This document shows, one piece after another, positions 1 to 9,308 of a DNA stretch of 64,000 nucleotides (its first letter is position 1; each line of letters opens with the position of its first letter). The position numbers and the translations under genes are program-made. The stretch is from NCBI GenBank assembly GCA_963779095.1, contig CAVZWU010000022.1, forward strand, positions 1-64,000. The letters run 5' to 3'. The notes beneath the pieces were generated by a model that saw only the letters and a list, made by a program, of their open reading frames with translations, was not told where the DNA came from and made no database searches. This DNA is from Roseiarcus sp963779095. GTDB taxonomy: Bacteria; Pseudomonadota; Alphaproteobacteria; Rhizobiales; Beijerinckiaceae.

Positions 1-47
1 TTCCGTCGAGAACTGACCCGGGATTTCCATTGAGAACTGACCCGGCT
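1..47. repeat. IS21 left-end terminal repeats (partial)
   Basis: Two direct copies of gagaactgacccgg, at about 8-21 and 32-45, each preceded by a short ttcc-type block. Their inverted counterparts are at 5034-5096. Repeated short motifs at the ends are the usual arrangement of IS21 transposase-binding sites. Confidence 0.7.
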
Positions 48-64
48 TGATGATGGTTTTGGGA

Positions 65-217
65 TCAGGCGTTCGTCAAGTTTCGAGGTTTCTCCTTTGC
101 GGGTTTGGCGGCTTTCGCCGAGCTGTTCTTGAAGCGGAAGCTGTCGTTTCCGGTTTCGAGAATGTGGCAGCGGTGGGTGAGACGATCGAGTAGAGCGGTC
201 GTCATCTTCGGGTCGCC
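65..217 (-). pseudogene. istB: istB 3' fragment (IS21 ATPase), cut off by an insertion
   Basis: Minus-strand reading gives the conserved C-terminus of IstB, starting GDPKMTTALLDRLTHRCHI and ending in a lysine-rich tail before TGA at 65-67. It continues, in sense, the istB 5' part that stops at 2818: the Gly-Asp codons (gtcgcc on the plus strand) occur at both breakpoints. The 51 codons here plus about 214 upstream make a normal-length IstB of about 265 residues. The intervening 2.6 kb is a foreign element. Confidence 0.9.
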
Positions 218-218
218 G
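212..218. other. Left attachment core of the recombinase element
   Basis: gtcgccg, identical to 2818-2824. To the left is istB sequence (Pro-Lys-Met codons); to the right is element sequence gacatttg. The uninterrupted istB target is reconstructed as cttcgg-gtcgccg-aacacgg on the plus strand. Confidence 0.7.
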
Positions 219-219
219 G

Positions 220-711
220 ACATTTGTAGATGCCACAACGCTTGACCGGCAAGTCGCTGAGGTCAGGGTCGTTGACCCGCATCATCCGCTGTACGGCGGC
301 TGCTTTCCGGTCAGCGAACGACGCTCTGGACGAGGGCTGGCGCTGATCGTCATCCGGCTGCCGGACGGGCGGGAGCGAGCGATCTCCCGTGCCGCCATCG
401 CCGTTTCTCCAGCGTCCGAAAATCTGACGGCGGCTGCGAGTCGTCTGGGACGCATTTCAGTGCGCACGCTCTTGCCCTTGGCGAATCACGTCCGCGCCGT
501 GCTCGCCTCCAGAAATGCGGATCTCGAAGGCAGCGGCGAACTCAACCTCGATCGGATGCCTATCGAGCAGGACGGCTTCGCCCGGACGGCCGCCACGCCT
601 GTGGCCGCAGCTTCCACTCGAGACCCGACGTCAGCTGGCGCAGCACGTGGGACAGCTCGTGCAACGTCTGCGGCGGCGGTCCGTCCGGCCAGAGGAGAGC
701 CATCTTGCTGA
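220..711 (+). CDS. Accessory protein of the recombinase element, start codon missing in the integrated state
   Basis: An open frame runs from the left edge of the element to TGA at 709-711 (about 164 codons). The N-terminal half contains VVDPHHPLYGGCFPV, which resembles short proteins encoded upstream of recombinases (annotated, from memory, as DUF5372). The C-terminal half is Ala/Thr/Arg-rich and low in complexity. No ATG, GTG or TTG lies in frame at the 5' edge; the first internal one is GTG at 460. In the excised circle, ATG at 2805-2807, preceded by a purine-rich ribosome-binding site, would read MKASSRRTFVDA straight into this frame. The stop overlaps the recombinase TTG start (705-707). 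Function unknown; a recombination directionality factor or DNA-binding partner is only a guess from context. Confidence 0.6.
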   Translation, partial: TFVDATTLDRQVAEVRVVDPHHPLYGGCFPVSERRSGRGLALIVIRLPDGRERAISRAAIAVSPASENLTAAASRLGRISVRTLLPLANHVRAVLASRNADLEGSGELNLDRMPIEQDGFARTAATPVAAASTRDPTSAGAARGTARATSAAAVRPARGEPSC

Positions 712-2808
712 GCACGACATTGTCGACCGATGAACGCATCACGACCGCTCATCGCGCCAAGCTGGCGTATGTGTATGTCCGGCAGTCATCGCCCGGGCAG
801 GTCCGTCATCATCAGGAAAGGACGGAGCTGCAGTATCGGCTGGTCGAGCGAGCCGCCATGTTCGGCTGGCCGCGCGAGCGCGTTCACGTCATCGATGACG
901 ATCTTGGCAAGTCCGGGACGTCCAGCAAAGACCGGTACGGCTTTCAGACGCTGATCGCTGAGGTCGGCCTTGGTAAGGCCGGCCTTGTGATGAGCCTGGA
1001 CGCGTCGCGGCTCGCCCGCAACAACCGGGATTGGCATCAGCTCCTCGAGCTGTGCTCGCTGTTCGGCGTTCTGATTGCCGATGGCGAACGGCTATACGAT
1101 CCGGCGGCGTACCATGACCGGCTGCTCCTGGGCCTGTCGGGGATCATGAGCGAAGCGGAATTGCATCATCAAGATCCGGACTCCATCAAGGGGAACGCCA
1201 GAAGGCGGCGCGGGGTGAGTTGCGGCTGCCGCTTCCCGCCGGGCTGATCCACACCCGCGATGGCGGCGTTACCTTCAATCCGGACGAGGAAGTGCAGGAG
1301 CGGTTGCGCTTGGTCTTCGCAAAATTCCGGGAGCTGCGTAGCGCCAAGGCCGTCATGCGATATCTGCGCCGGGGAAACCTGCTGCTTCCGGTGCGACCCC
1401 TTCACGGTCCGGCGCCCCATGATGTTGTCTGGCGGCCGGCGGACAGCGCCCGCGTTATCAACATCCTGAAGAACCCGGCCTATGCTGGCGCCTACGTCTA
1501 TGGCCGGCGACGCGCGGACCCGCTGCGCGGCAACCCGGCAGCGACCGGATCGGGACGACGGCCGTCGCGCCGGAGGATTGGTCGATCTGTCTCAAGGACG
1601 CCCACCCGGCATATCTCGACTGGGACGAGTTCATGGCGAACCGAAGGCAGCTTGCGGACAACGTCGGTCGCTACGATGCGGGCCGGCCCGGCGCTCCGCG
1701 TAAAGGCAACGCATTGCTGCAGGGGATTGTCAGCTGTGGTCGGTGCGCCCGTCGGATGGGCCTGCGATACTCGGGACCGCACGGGGACTATCCGGTCTAT
1801 GTCTGCGTCGCCGATAGCAGCGCGGAGGGTCGGCCGCGATGCCAGGAAGTACGAGCTCTCGCGGTTGACGCCGAAGTCGAGCGGTTGATCCTCACGGCGT
1901 TGACGCCAGACCGGATCGTGCTGGCGATTGCCGCGTTGGGCGAGATCGAAGAGGAGACGCGGGCGATGGAACGGCAGTGGTCGCTCAAACGCGAGCGAGC
2001 TCGCTACGATGCCGAACGCGCGCGTCGCCAATATGACGCCGTCGAGCCCGAGAACCGCCTGGTGGCTCGCTCGCTGGAGCGGGTCTGGGAGGAGCGACTG
2101 CGGCGCGCGGACCGGATCGAGCAGGAATACGACGCATGGCGTCGCGAGCAATCGGTCTCGATCTCCGACAACGATCGAGCGGAGATATTGGCGCTCGGCG
2201 AGGAGCTGCCGCGCCTTTGGCGCGCGGCGACCACCAGATCGGCGGACCGCAAGCAGATCGTGCGGCTGGTGATCAAGGACGTTGCGCTGGATCAGAAGCG
2301 GCGACGTGGTTACGTCTGGATCAAGGTCAATTGGCAAACTGGCGCCGCAAGCGAACATTGGCTGCAACGGTGCGTGCAAGGCTACGAGCAACACGCCGAT
2401 CAGGACCGTCTCCGGCAATGCATTGCCGAGCTTAACAGGCAGCAGAAGATGGATGGCGAAATCGCCGCAATTCTCAACAAGGAGGCGCTCCGCACGGCGC
2501 ATGGAGCGCCGTTCTCCGGCGGCATGGTTCACGTTTTGCGGAAGAGGTGGCGGATCCAAAGCGTCAAGATCAACGGCACAGCCGCGAACCCGCCGCAGTG
2601 GCCCGACGGAAGCTATTCGGTCCAGGGCGCCGCTGCGGCTATCGGCATCACACCTCAAGTCATATTCGATTGGCTCCGAAAAGGGTGGCTGACAGGCACG
2701 CAACTCGCCAAGGGCATGCCTTGGCAGATCTCACTATCCCCAGACCAAGCCGCCACGCTCAGTGCCAGAGTCCGACGCACCAACCGGTCCAAGAGAGAGG
2801 CATCATGA
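705..2808 (+). pseudogene. Large serine recombinase (site-specific), two frameshifts
   Basis: The N-terminal part is a resolvase/invertase catalytic domain: YVYVRQSSPGQ carries the nucleophilic Ser, followed by VMSLDASRLARN. A recombinase domain (RLVFAKFRELRSAKAVMRYL, then NPAYAGAYVYGRRR) follows, then a zinc-ribbon-like segment (SCGRCARRMG), a coiled-coil stretch, and a C-terminal helix-turn-helix-like tail (GITPQVIFDWLRKG). The frame changes twice, near 1165-1180 and near 1525-1545, so no single ORF spans the protein. Translation would begin at TTG 705, inside the stop of the accessory gene. The stop TGA at 2806-2808 overlaps the ATG that would begin the accessory gene in the circle. As written this copy cannot make a full enzyme, unless the indels are sequence errors. 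Confidence 0.85.
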
Positions 2809-2817
2809 AAGCGTCGA

Positions 2818-2824
2818 GTCGCCG
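2818..2824. other. Right attachment core of the recombinase element
   Basis: gtcgccg, direct copy of 212-218. Element sequence gaaagcgtcga lies to the left and istB sequence aacacggttg to the right, so the two cores behave as attL and attR of one integration event. Confidence 0.7.
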
Positions 2825-3465
2825 AACACGGTTGCCCACTCGCCGAAGCTGAGATTGGTTGTGATGATGACGCTGGCACGCTCGTAGAGCTTGCTCAGCA
2901 GATGGAAGAGCAACGCCCCGCCGGAGGCGCTGAACGGCAGGTAGCCAAGCTCGTCGAGGATGACGAGATCGGAGTGAGTGAGCCGGGCGGCGATCTGTCC
3001 TGGCTTGCCCTGAAGCTTCTCTTGTTCGAGAGCGTTGACGAGTTCGACGGTGGAGAAGAAGCGGACGCGCTTGCGATGATGCTCGATCGCCTGGACGCCG
3101 ATCGCGGTGGCGAGATGCGTCTTGCCCGTGCCGGGGCCGCCGACCAGGACGACATTGTGGGCGTCTTCCAGGAACTCGCAACGATGGAGTTGACGTGTGA
3201 GCGCCTCGTTGACCTCGCTGCTGGCGAAGTCGAAGCCGGCAAGGTCGCGATAGTTCGGAAAGCGGGCCGCTTTGAGCTGGTAGGCCGTCGACCTTACCTC
3301 CCTGTCGGCTGTTTCCGCCTTCAAGAGCTGCGATAGGATGGGCAGCGCCGCCTCAAAGGCCGGAGAGCCTTGCTCGGTCAGCTCGCCGACCGCCTGAGCC
3401 ATGCCGTGCATTTTGAGGGTGCGCAGCATGATGACGACGGCGCCAGCGGCGGGATTATGACGCAT
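2818..3465 (-). pseudogene. istB: istB 5' part (IS21 ATPase subunit), truncated by insertion
   Basis: Minus-strand reading starts at ATG 3463-3465 (MRHNPAAGAVV) and overlaps the istA stop by 11 bases, the usual istA-istB coupling. Walker A is visible as GGPGTGKTHLA, Walker B as LVILDELGYLP, and the family motif ITTNLSFGEWATVFGD ends the fragment. IstB is the DnaA/AAA+-like ATPase that helps the IS21 transposase choose and bind target DNA. The remaining 50 residues are at 65-217. Beyond Gly-Asp the frame runs into the foreign element and stops after four codons. Confidence 0.9.
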
Positions 3466-4993
3466 GGCGCGCCTCCCGGGCTTGGCGCAGCGCATCGTAG
3501 CGTTCGACGTTGGCCTGCGGCTCGGAGGTGAGCGTCAAAGCATTAGGCGGCTTCACGACGGGTGGGTCGATTGGCTTGCCGTCAATCAACCGGTGCAGCA
3601 GGTTCAGAATGTGCGTCTTGGTCGGCACGCCGGCCTCCAGAGCCAGTTCGACGGCAGTGAGCACGGCCTGCTCGTCATGCTGGAGGACGAGAGCCAGAAA
3701 ATCTCGACCATCTCGCGGTCGCCGCCCGGCGTCTTGAGCATGCGCTGTTGCAGGCACGGAAGGCAGGCGGGAGTTCGGCGAACGGCGCGCCGTTGCGGAG
3801 TGCGCCCGGTTTGCGCTGAATGACCGCCAGATAGTGCCGCCAATCGAAAACGGTGGTCGTGCTCTTGCGTTGGTGGGAGCGGGCAAAAACGCGGCGATGT
3901 TCGCAGACGACTTGTCCCTCGGCGGCGACAACGATGCGTTCGGGATAAACTCGTACGCTGACTGGACGATTGGCGAAGGAGGCCGGCACGCTATAGCGAT
4001 TGCGGTCCAGATGGACCAGGCACGTCGGCGACACGCGCTTGGCGTATTCGACGAAGCCGTCGAACGGGCGCGAAGGCTGCATCAGATGCTGGACCTCTTC
4101 GGCCCAGGCGTCGGCAATCGCGCCAGGATGCGAGGCGTGCGGCGTCTGCTCCCACAGCTCCCTGCATCGCATCTCCAGCCAGTCGTTCAGCGCCGCCAGG
4201 GAGGGGAAGCTGGGCATGGGCTGCCAGAGCCGATGGCGGGCGTCCTGGACGTTCTTCTCGATCTGCCCCTTCTCCCAACCGGACGCCGGATTGCAGAACT
4301 CCGCCTCGAACAGGAAGTGGCTGACCATGGCTGCGAACCGTGCGTTGACCTGGCGGTTCTTGCCGCGCCCGACTTTGTCGACCGCAGTGCGCATGTTGTC
4401 GTAGATGCCTCGCCGGGGAACGCCGCCCAGCACGCGGAAGGCGTGGTTATGGGCGTCGAACAGCATCTCGTGGGTCTGCTGCGGGTAGGCCCGGAGGAAG
4501 AAGGCGCGGCTGCAGGACAGTTTGAAGTGAGCGACCTGCAGCTTGGTTCGCTCGCCGGCAATGATCGCCCAATCTTCCGACCAGTCGAACTGGAACGCCT
4601 CGCCCGGCAAAAACGCCAGCGGCACGAACACGCCGCGGCCGCACGTCTTCTGTTCCTGTTGCCGAGCGGCCTTCCAGTCGCGAGCGAAGGCCGCCACGCG
4701 ATTGTAGGAGCCGTCGTAACCGAGGGCGGCCAGATCGGCGTGCAATTGCTTGGTCGTCCGCTTCTGCTTGCGGGACTTCCCCGCCTCCTGCCGCAGCATA
4801 TGCGACAGCTTGTCGGCGTAAGGGTCCAGCTTGCTCGGGCGGTCAGGGATGTTGAACCTCGGTTCAACGGTGTCCGAGCGCAGATATTTGCGGACGTCCT
4901 CGACAGCCCCGTGCGCCGCGATATCTCTCGGATCGAGAAATGGTCCCGGTAGTGCCAGCGTCGGATGACGCTCAGTAACTCCATGTCGATCAC
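3455..4993 (-). pseudogene. istA: istA transposase of IS21, frameshifted
   Basis: Begins MIDMELLSVIRRWHYRDHF with an N-terminal helix-turn-helix (SIREISRRTGLSR). It continues in another frame through the DDE core: the first Asp in FQFDWSEDWA, the second in the GGVPRRGIYDNMRTAV block, the Glu in ASGWEKGQIEKNVQ. The C-terminus ends REARHAS at TAA 3455-3457. Frame breaks lie near 4895-4905 (after the helix-turn-helix), near 3748 and near 3697, each consistent with a small indel. The gene overlaps istB. It encodes the DNA-cutting enzyme of the element but is not translatable here as one protein. Confidence 0.85.
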
Positions 4994-5033
4994 TCCATCG
5001 TCCCCCGCCTAGGCCAAGGGGGAAGGGTTCGAA

Positions 5034-5096
5034 CATGGGTCAGTTCTCGGTGGAAAAACCCGTGGCGCCCGGGTCAGCTCTCAGTGGAAATCAACA
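5034..5096. repeat. IS21 right-end terminal repeats
   Basis: Two inverted copies of the left-end motif (gggtcagttctcgg at about 5037-5050 and cccgggtcagctctca at about 5068-5083) followed by the tip aaatcaaca, ending at 5096. Immediately beyond is IS630-type transposase coding sequence. Confidence 0.7.
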
Positions 5097-5897
5097 CATT
5101 GTCCTCGACCAGCACGACCGGCTTGGCCTGTCGCCCGGGCTGCGGTCCGAAGAGACGGTCGAGTTGCTCCAGATGGGCGATGAAATCGCTGCTGCGCTTG
5201 GTCGGGCAGGTCAGGACGATGAGTTGGCGCGTGACGTGATCAAGCGACCCCAGCATCGCGACCTTCTTGGCCTGCCCAGGCGCCGGCACACGCAAGTCCG
5301 CCCCCGACTTCGCCCAGGCGCGGGCGAGATAGGGATGCGTCAGCGCCTCGCTCTCATCGCCGTAGAGAAGAACAATGTCGCCCGCTTCGGCCTGCTGTTT
5401 GCGCAGTTGCAGGCGCAGGCCCACCCGTTCCACCTCGCTTTCCGTCTGACGTCCCTTCAGCGTGTGCCGGGGCCGCCGCCAACGGAACTTTTTTTTCGCA
5501 AGGCCTTGGACAGTTGCGAACGGCTGATGCGCACGCCCTCGCGCGCTTCGATCTCGGCGCGGAGGCGGGGGATCGTCCAGTTGCGCCGGTCGGCAACAGG
5601 TTCTTCCAGCAAGGGGGTGACGACGCGCAAGGCGGCTTCACTCTTCACCGGAGGCGGGCCTGGCGCGATGCTGGTCTTCAGCGCTGCGACACCGCCAGCG
5701 GTGAAGTCGCTGCGCCACAGGCGAACCGTATCTTCGCGCACGCCAAACGCCTCCGCGATCTTGGAGCTGGTCCAACCAGCCAGCGTCAAAAGCACGGCGC
5801 GCGCCCGGTCCGCCTCGCCGCGATCACGTAAATCGGCAAGAGCCAAGAGGCCGGCGCGTTGTTCATCGCTCGCCATAACCGGAGACTTTCCCGCCAT
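5097..5897 (-). pseudogene. IS630-family transposase, 3' end removed by the IS21 insertion
   Basis: Minus-strand start MAGKSPVMASDEQRAGLLAL at 5897, then an N-terminal helix-turn-helix (KIAEAFGVREDTVRLWR). A second frame carries the DDE core: DIVLLYGDESEAL (first Asp), then VVLVEDN (second Asp), where the IS21 begins, so the final Glu motif is missing. The two frames are linked by a run of eight A at about 5489-5496 (minus strand); a -1 slip there would join them. The rest of the gene should lie left of position 1, beyond the IS21 left end. A short hairpin (ccgttggttagccaaacgg) lies upstream of the gene near 5948. It is not functional in its present form. Confidence 0.8.
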
Positions 5898-6010
5898 GCC
5901 ATACACCTTGCGAATCGGCGCAGGCAGCAAACCGCAAAAAACCTATCCGTTGGTTAGCCAAACGGAATCTGCTTAGATGAGCACGGTCCCGCCGACGAAC
6001 CCGATTTCCG

Positions 6011-7453
6011 TCAGCTCCGCCATACCGGCTTGTCCGAGCCGCGGTAGCGAAGGATCGGCTCCCAGTAGCCCTTGGTTTCCGAGAATTCGACGCAAGGAGC
6101 GGGGCGCCTGACACAACCAAGCGAAGTTTCGGCTTCGAACATGTCCGGGTCGATCAGCTTGTGCTGCTCCCCGTCGCGCTTGGTGTCGCCCCGCTCGAAA
6201 AAGCCCAGCGTGCCGTACCACATTGAGCAGCGGCAGAGAGAGACCTTCACGTGATAGCTGCCGCCTTCCTTCGCCCGGCGAATAAGCGCGGCGTATGCGC
6301 CGAGCGCCCCGAAGATGCCGCTGACGACATCGTTCAAAAGGCCATGGGGCGGATATTTGGGCGCGTCCAGCGTCCCTTCCAAGGCGCAGATGCCGGTCAT
6401 CGGCAGGGACAAAGGATCGAAGGCCCCGCGTCCGGCCCAGGCCCCGTGATGGGTGACGCCCTTGGCCGACACGTAGATGAGTCCCGGGCGCTTCGCCGCC
6501 AGCGTTTCCGGCGACAGGCCGTTCTCGCCCATGTGGCGAAAATTCTCGGCGAACACGTCGGCGCGCTTCACGAGGTTGTACATGACCTCGAGGTCCTCGG
6601 GCTTCTTGATGTCGACATAGGCCTGACGAGACCCGATCCCGGCTTCGAGGAAGATGTGTTCGTGGAAGAACTCGTCGGGCGCCGTGGTCTGGATCACCTC
6701 CGCGCCCTGTTCGGCCAAGGTCCTGCCGATCGCCGTTCCGGCGATCTCATGGGTGTTGCTCACAACGCGCAGCCCCGACAGCGGGCGCGCCGCGCCGGCC
6801 GCGAAGGGCTCGGGCGCGCTGTCGCCGATCTTGGTGATCTCGATCACCGGCGTTTGCGCCAGTTGCTGGCCGCATTCGGTGTTGGCCCACTCCTCGATGG
6901 TGCGCACCATTCCGCCGACGAGCCCGCGCGCATTGCATGCCGTCTCGAGGTCGAGTGCATTCCACTCCGCGATCTTCGCGGCGATGGCGTCTTTGGTCGC
7001 AGGGCAGCCAAGAAACTCACACCACTTCCGCTCCATATCGGGATAAAAGCCGATCGGCGAGAAGCGGCGTCCGTCTTTCGTCGGATAGTTCTCCTCCGTC
7101 AAAGCGCAGCCGATCATGAAGGGCGCTGTGTACGGTCTTCCATTCAGCGTCGACCACGGAACGTCCGCGATATAGTGGATCGCCTTGCGCAGATCGATTT
7201 TGAGGTCCTGGCCGCGTCCGGTGCGCATTTTCCAGATCATCGCCGCCGCGGCGGCTGTTCCCATGTAGGGAATTGAATAGGCCGCGCCGAGCCGGATGCG
7301 GCTCTCCATGATCGGGTCTTCGCCCACGAAGGTGATCGACCCCCCGGTATCCGCGGGATCGAGGCCGACGCTCTTCATCAGTTCGTTGAAGTGGTCATTG
7401 ATGTTGAAGGAATCGCTGGTGTCTTTGGCTTTGACTTGCGCCGGTGCGTCCAC
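6011..7453 (-). CDS. CoA-transferase family III (CaiB/BaiF) protein
   Basis: 480 residues with the family III CoA-transferase fold. The N-terminal third contains LGAAYSIPYMGTAAAAAMIWKM. The second half carries the GLRVVSNTHEIAGTAIGRTLAEQGAEVIQ opening and the FAENFRHMGENGLSPETLAAKRPGLIYVS stretch common to CaiB/BaiF members. Such enzymes move CoA between acyl-CoA and free acids such as carnitine, oxalate, succinate or bile acids; the substrate cannot be told here. It stands alone between an IS630 remnant downstream and an IS1380 element only about 55 bp upstream of the start, so its original operon and promoter may have been displaced. The C-terminus ends DKPVWRS close to the IS630 remnant and may be slightly altered. 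Confidence 0.8.
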   Translation of the reverse strand: MDAPAQVKAKDTSDSFNINDHFNELMKSVGLDPADTGGSITFVGEDPIMESRIRLGAAYSIPYMGTAAAAAMIWKMRTGRGQDLKIDLRKAIHYIADVPWSTLNGRPYTAPFMIGCALTEENYPTKDGRRFSPIGFYPDMERKWCEFLGCPATKDAIAAKIAEWNALDLETACNARGLVGGMVRTIEEWANTECGQQLAQTPVIEITKIGDSAPEPFAAGAARPLSGLRVVSNTHEIAGTAIGRTLAEQGAEVIQTTAPDEFFHEHIFLEAGIGSRQAYVDIKKPEDLEVMYNLVKRADVFAENFRHMGENGLSPETLAAKRPGLIYVSAKGVTHHGAWAGRGAFDPLSLPMTGICALEGTLDAPKYPPHGLLNDVVSGIFGALGAYAALIRRAKEGGSYHVKVSLCRCSMWYGTLGFFERGDTKRDGEQHKLIDPDMFEAETSLGCVRRPAPCVEFSETKGYWEPILRYRGSDKPVWRS

Positions 7454-7507
7454 AACGATCTCCTCCGCTGGCTTATCATCAGTCTGCGCGGCCGTCTGTC
7501 GAACCCA

Positions 7508-9134
7508 CTAGCCCGCACTATGCATCGCCCTGACGACTGCTGCATGGCTTTCGGCGCGATTGGGTAATTTCGGTTGAGTGTGGACGCAGCAGTTCCGTTC
7601 CGGCTTGGGGCCAGATTTTCGGTTGGAGGTGGTTTGCGGGTTGACGGGACGGGTTTGCGTTTTGGGGCGTCACGCCCCGTCGCTCATGTGACGAGGCGCG
7701 GTATGCGTTCCAGAGCGAGGCGCAGGATATTCTGCGCCGAGCATGAGGTCGGCAAGTGCACGCGGATTATCGTCTTCATTTCGACGACGCGAGCGGCGAT
7801 CTTGATGAGACGCAGGCGCAAGGTGTCGAACTGCGCGACGCGCCACATCGAGCGCTTCGGCATCGATATGCGAAGCCCCCACATCAGCCAGTAGGCGCCG
7901 GCGTGGATGAAGAGACGGAACTGGTTGGCTGTCGCCTTTGTGCAGGACGTGCGGTCCGCCGACAGATGCGTCTTCCAGGACTTGATATGGTTTTCGGCTT
8001 GGCCGCGTCGGCAATAGACGTCTTCGTAAAGCCGGCGCGCGTTGCGATGCGTGAGATTGGTGACGACGAAGCGGGTGTCGGGCCCTTCCGCGCTGACTTC
8101 GACGCGGGCGATGATGCGCTCGACCCGGCTCCAACTTTTCGCGCCGTCGAAGAACTCCTTGAAGCGGCGAAGCTTGCCGTCGCGCGACGCGGCCTCGAAC
8201 CGCGCCTTCGTGCTGGCTTCGAGATCGGCGACATGACGACGCAAGGTCGTGGTCGGCGCGACGCCGAGGATGTAGTCGAGGCCGTTGGCGCGACACCAGT
8301 CGAGAACCTCGGGGCCGCAATAGTGGCTGTCACCGCGAAGCAGGATCTCGGTGTGGGGCCAATGAGCCCGATCGCGCGCAACAGCCGGCGGAGAAAAGGC
8401 TTGATCTCCTTACCGCCCGGTCGTTTGGCGGGACGAAGCACCGCGGTGATGAAACGCCCTCGCCGTCGAACACCACAATCGGCTGAAATCCGTATTCGTC
8501 GTAGTGGGCGTTGAACAACCGCAGTTGCTGGCCGCCGTGGACCGCGTCGAACGTGTCGTCGATATCGAGCGTGATCCGTTTGGGAACCTTGGCGAACGAC
8601 CCGCAATAGAAGTCGACCATCGCGCGACCCATCCGCAACAGGGCGCGAACGTCCGGCAGGTTCTCCAATCGCGAGATCGTCGACTGCGAGCACAACTCCC
8701 GATCCGACGGCGTCAGATCGAGCGCCATCTTGAACATCGGGTCGCGGCGCAGGGAATTGGCGTCGATCCCGTCCTCGTACCCGGCGCTGATCATCAGCAG
8801 CCGAAAGCGAATGACGTCCGCCACGCCGTGGGTGATCTGCTCCGGCGCCCGAGGATCAACCACGCACGCGGCAAGCCGGTCCGCGACCCGAAGACGCTGT
8901 TCGATCTCACGCAACGCCAGGACGCCGCCGTCCGACGACAAGAGCCCGCCGTCGAATTTGACCACAACCGATTTGCCAGAAACCGGTGACAGACCGGGCA
9001 GCGGCAGCATAGGATCGTTCATGGCGGGTGTGGCTCGGTTCAAGTTGCGTAAATCGGCTTCGACAACCAGAATTCTACGCAAAATCAGCTCCTTAGCCTA
9101 TACCCGCCAACCCGCCATGAATAATGCGGGCTAG
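7508..9134 (-). mobile_element. IS1380-family insertion sequence
   Basis: The transposase fragments belong to the IS1380 group. Imperfect terminal inverted repeats of about 20 bp (16 of 20 matching) begin ctagcccgca at 7508 and end tgcgggctag at 9134, giving an element of about 1.63 kb, the usual size. No clear target duplication is visible (flanks ccca and caca). A second weaker inverted match (gcgggttgacggg at 7636-7648 and its partner at 9103-9115) lies inside. Confidence 0.7.
7684..9022 (-). pseudogene. IS1380 transposase, two frameshifts
   Basis: Starts MNDPMLPLPGLSPVSGKSVV at 9022. The first frame contains the first catalytic Asp block KRITLDIDDTFDAVHGGQQ. The middle frame carries RFITAVLRPAKRPGGKEIK. 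The last frame contains EILLRGDSHYCGPEVLDWC and the C-terminal YCRRGQAENHIKSWK block with the catalytic Glu. Frame changes near 8460 and near 8372 each look like loss of one C in a C/G run. Upstream methionines at 9082 are out of context with the family start. The gene would encode a full-length (about 446 residue) DDE transposase if both bases were restored. Confidence 0.85.
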
Positions 9135-9260
9135 CACACTTGTGCTTCGCGAAGCGCGACGATTTCGACTAATGTCGCGCCTGCAATTGCGTCAAATCGT
9201 CGCCTGGCGAACGGCCGCTATTTGCGCTTCTTGCCATTGCATCGCGACCGCCGAAGGGCC

Positions 9261-9299
9261 GGAATCCGCGCAACGCGGTTATCGGCGTTCGCGGATTGC
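9261..9299. terminator. Hairpin downstream of phaB
   Basis: Arms aatccgcg and cgcggatt, extended by an almost perfect second block, lie just past the phaB stop codon. No T-run follows on either strand, so intrinsic termination is uncertain, but the position fits a 3' end for the phaA-phaB transcript. Confidence 0.35.
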
Positions 9300-9308
9300 G
9301 GCCGACCG

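Larger units (their letters stand above)
212..2824 (+). mobile_element. Serine-recombinase element integrated in istB
   Basis: This 2.6 kb block splits istB cleanly: the IstB reading frame resumes exactly across it, with the 7 bp gtcgccg present at both junctions (212-218 and 2818-2824). It carries two plus-strand genes, a short accessory ORF and a serine recombinase, and nothing else. Joining the two ends through the shared 7 bp gives a 2606 bp circle in which the ATG at 2805 reads in frame into the accessory ORF. Site-specific integration by the encoded recombinase is inferred from the recombinase family and the short shared core; only one integrated copy is visible. Confidence 0.8.
1..5096 (-). 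mobile_element. IS21-family insertion sequence, interrupted; left tip lies just outside the window
   Basis: The two overlapping minus-strand genes are istA (transposase) and istB (ATPase helper), the defining pair of IS21. Both ends carry the multiple short terminal repeats typical of this family: two copies of gagaactgaccc at 1-47, and two inverted copies near 5037-5050 and 5068-5083. The right tip is read as tcaaca at 5091-5096; the matching left tip would fall a few bases before position 1. The element sits inside an IS630-type transposase gene on its right side, and is itself split by a serine-recombinase element at 212-2824. istA carries several frameshifts, so this copy is very probably immobile. 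Confidence 0.85.
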
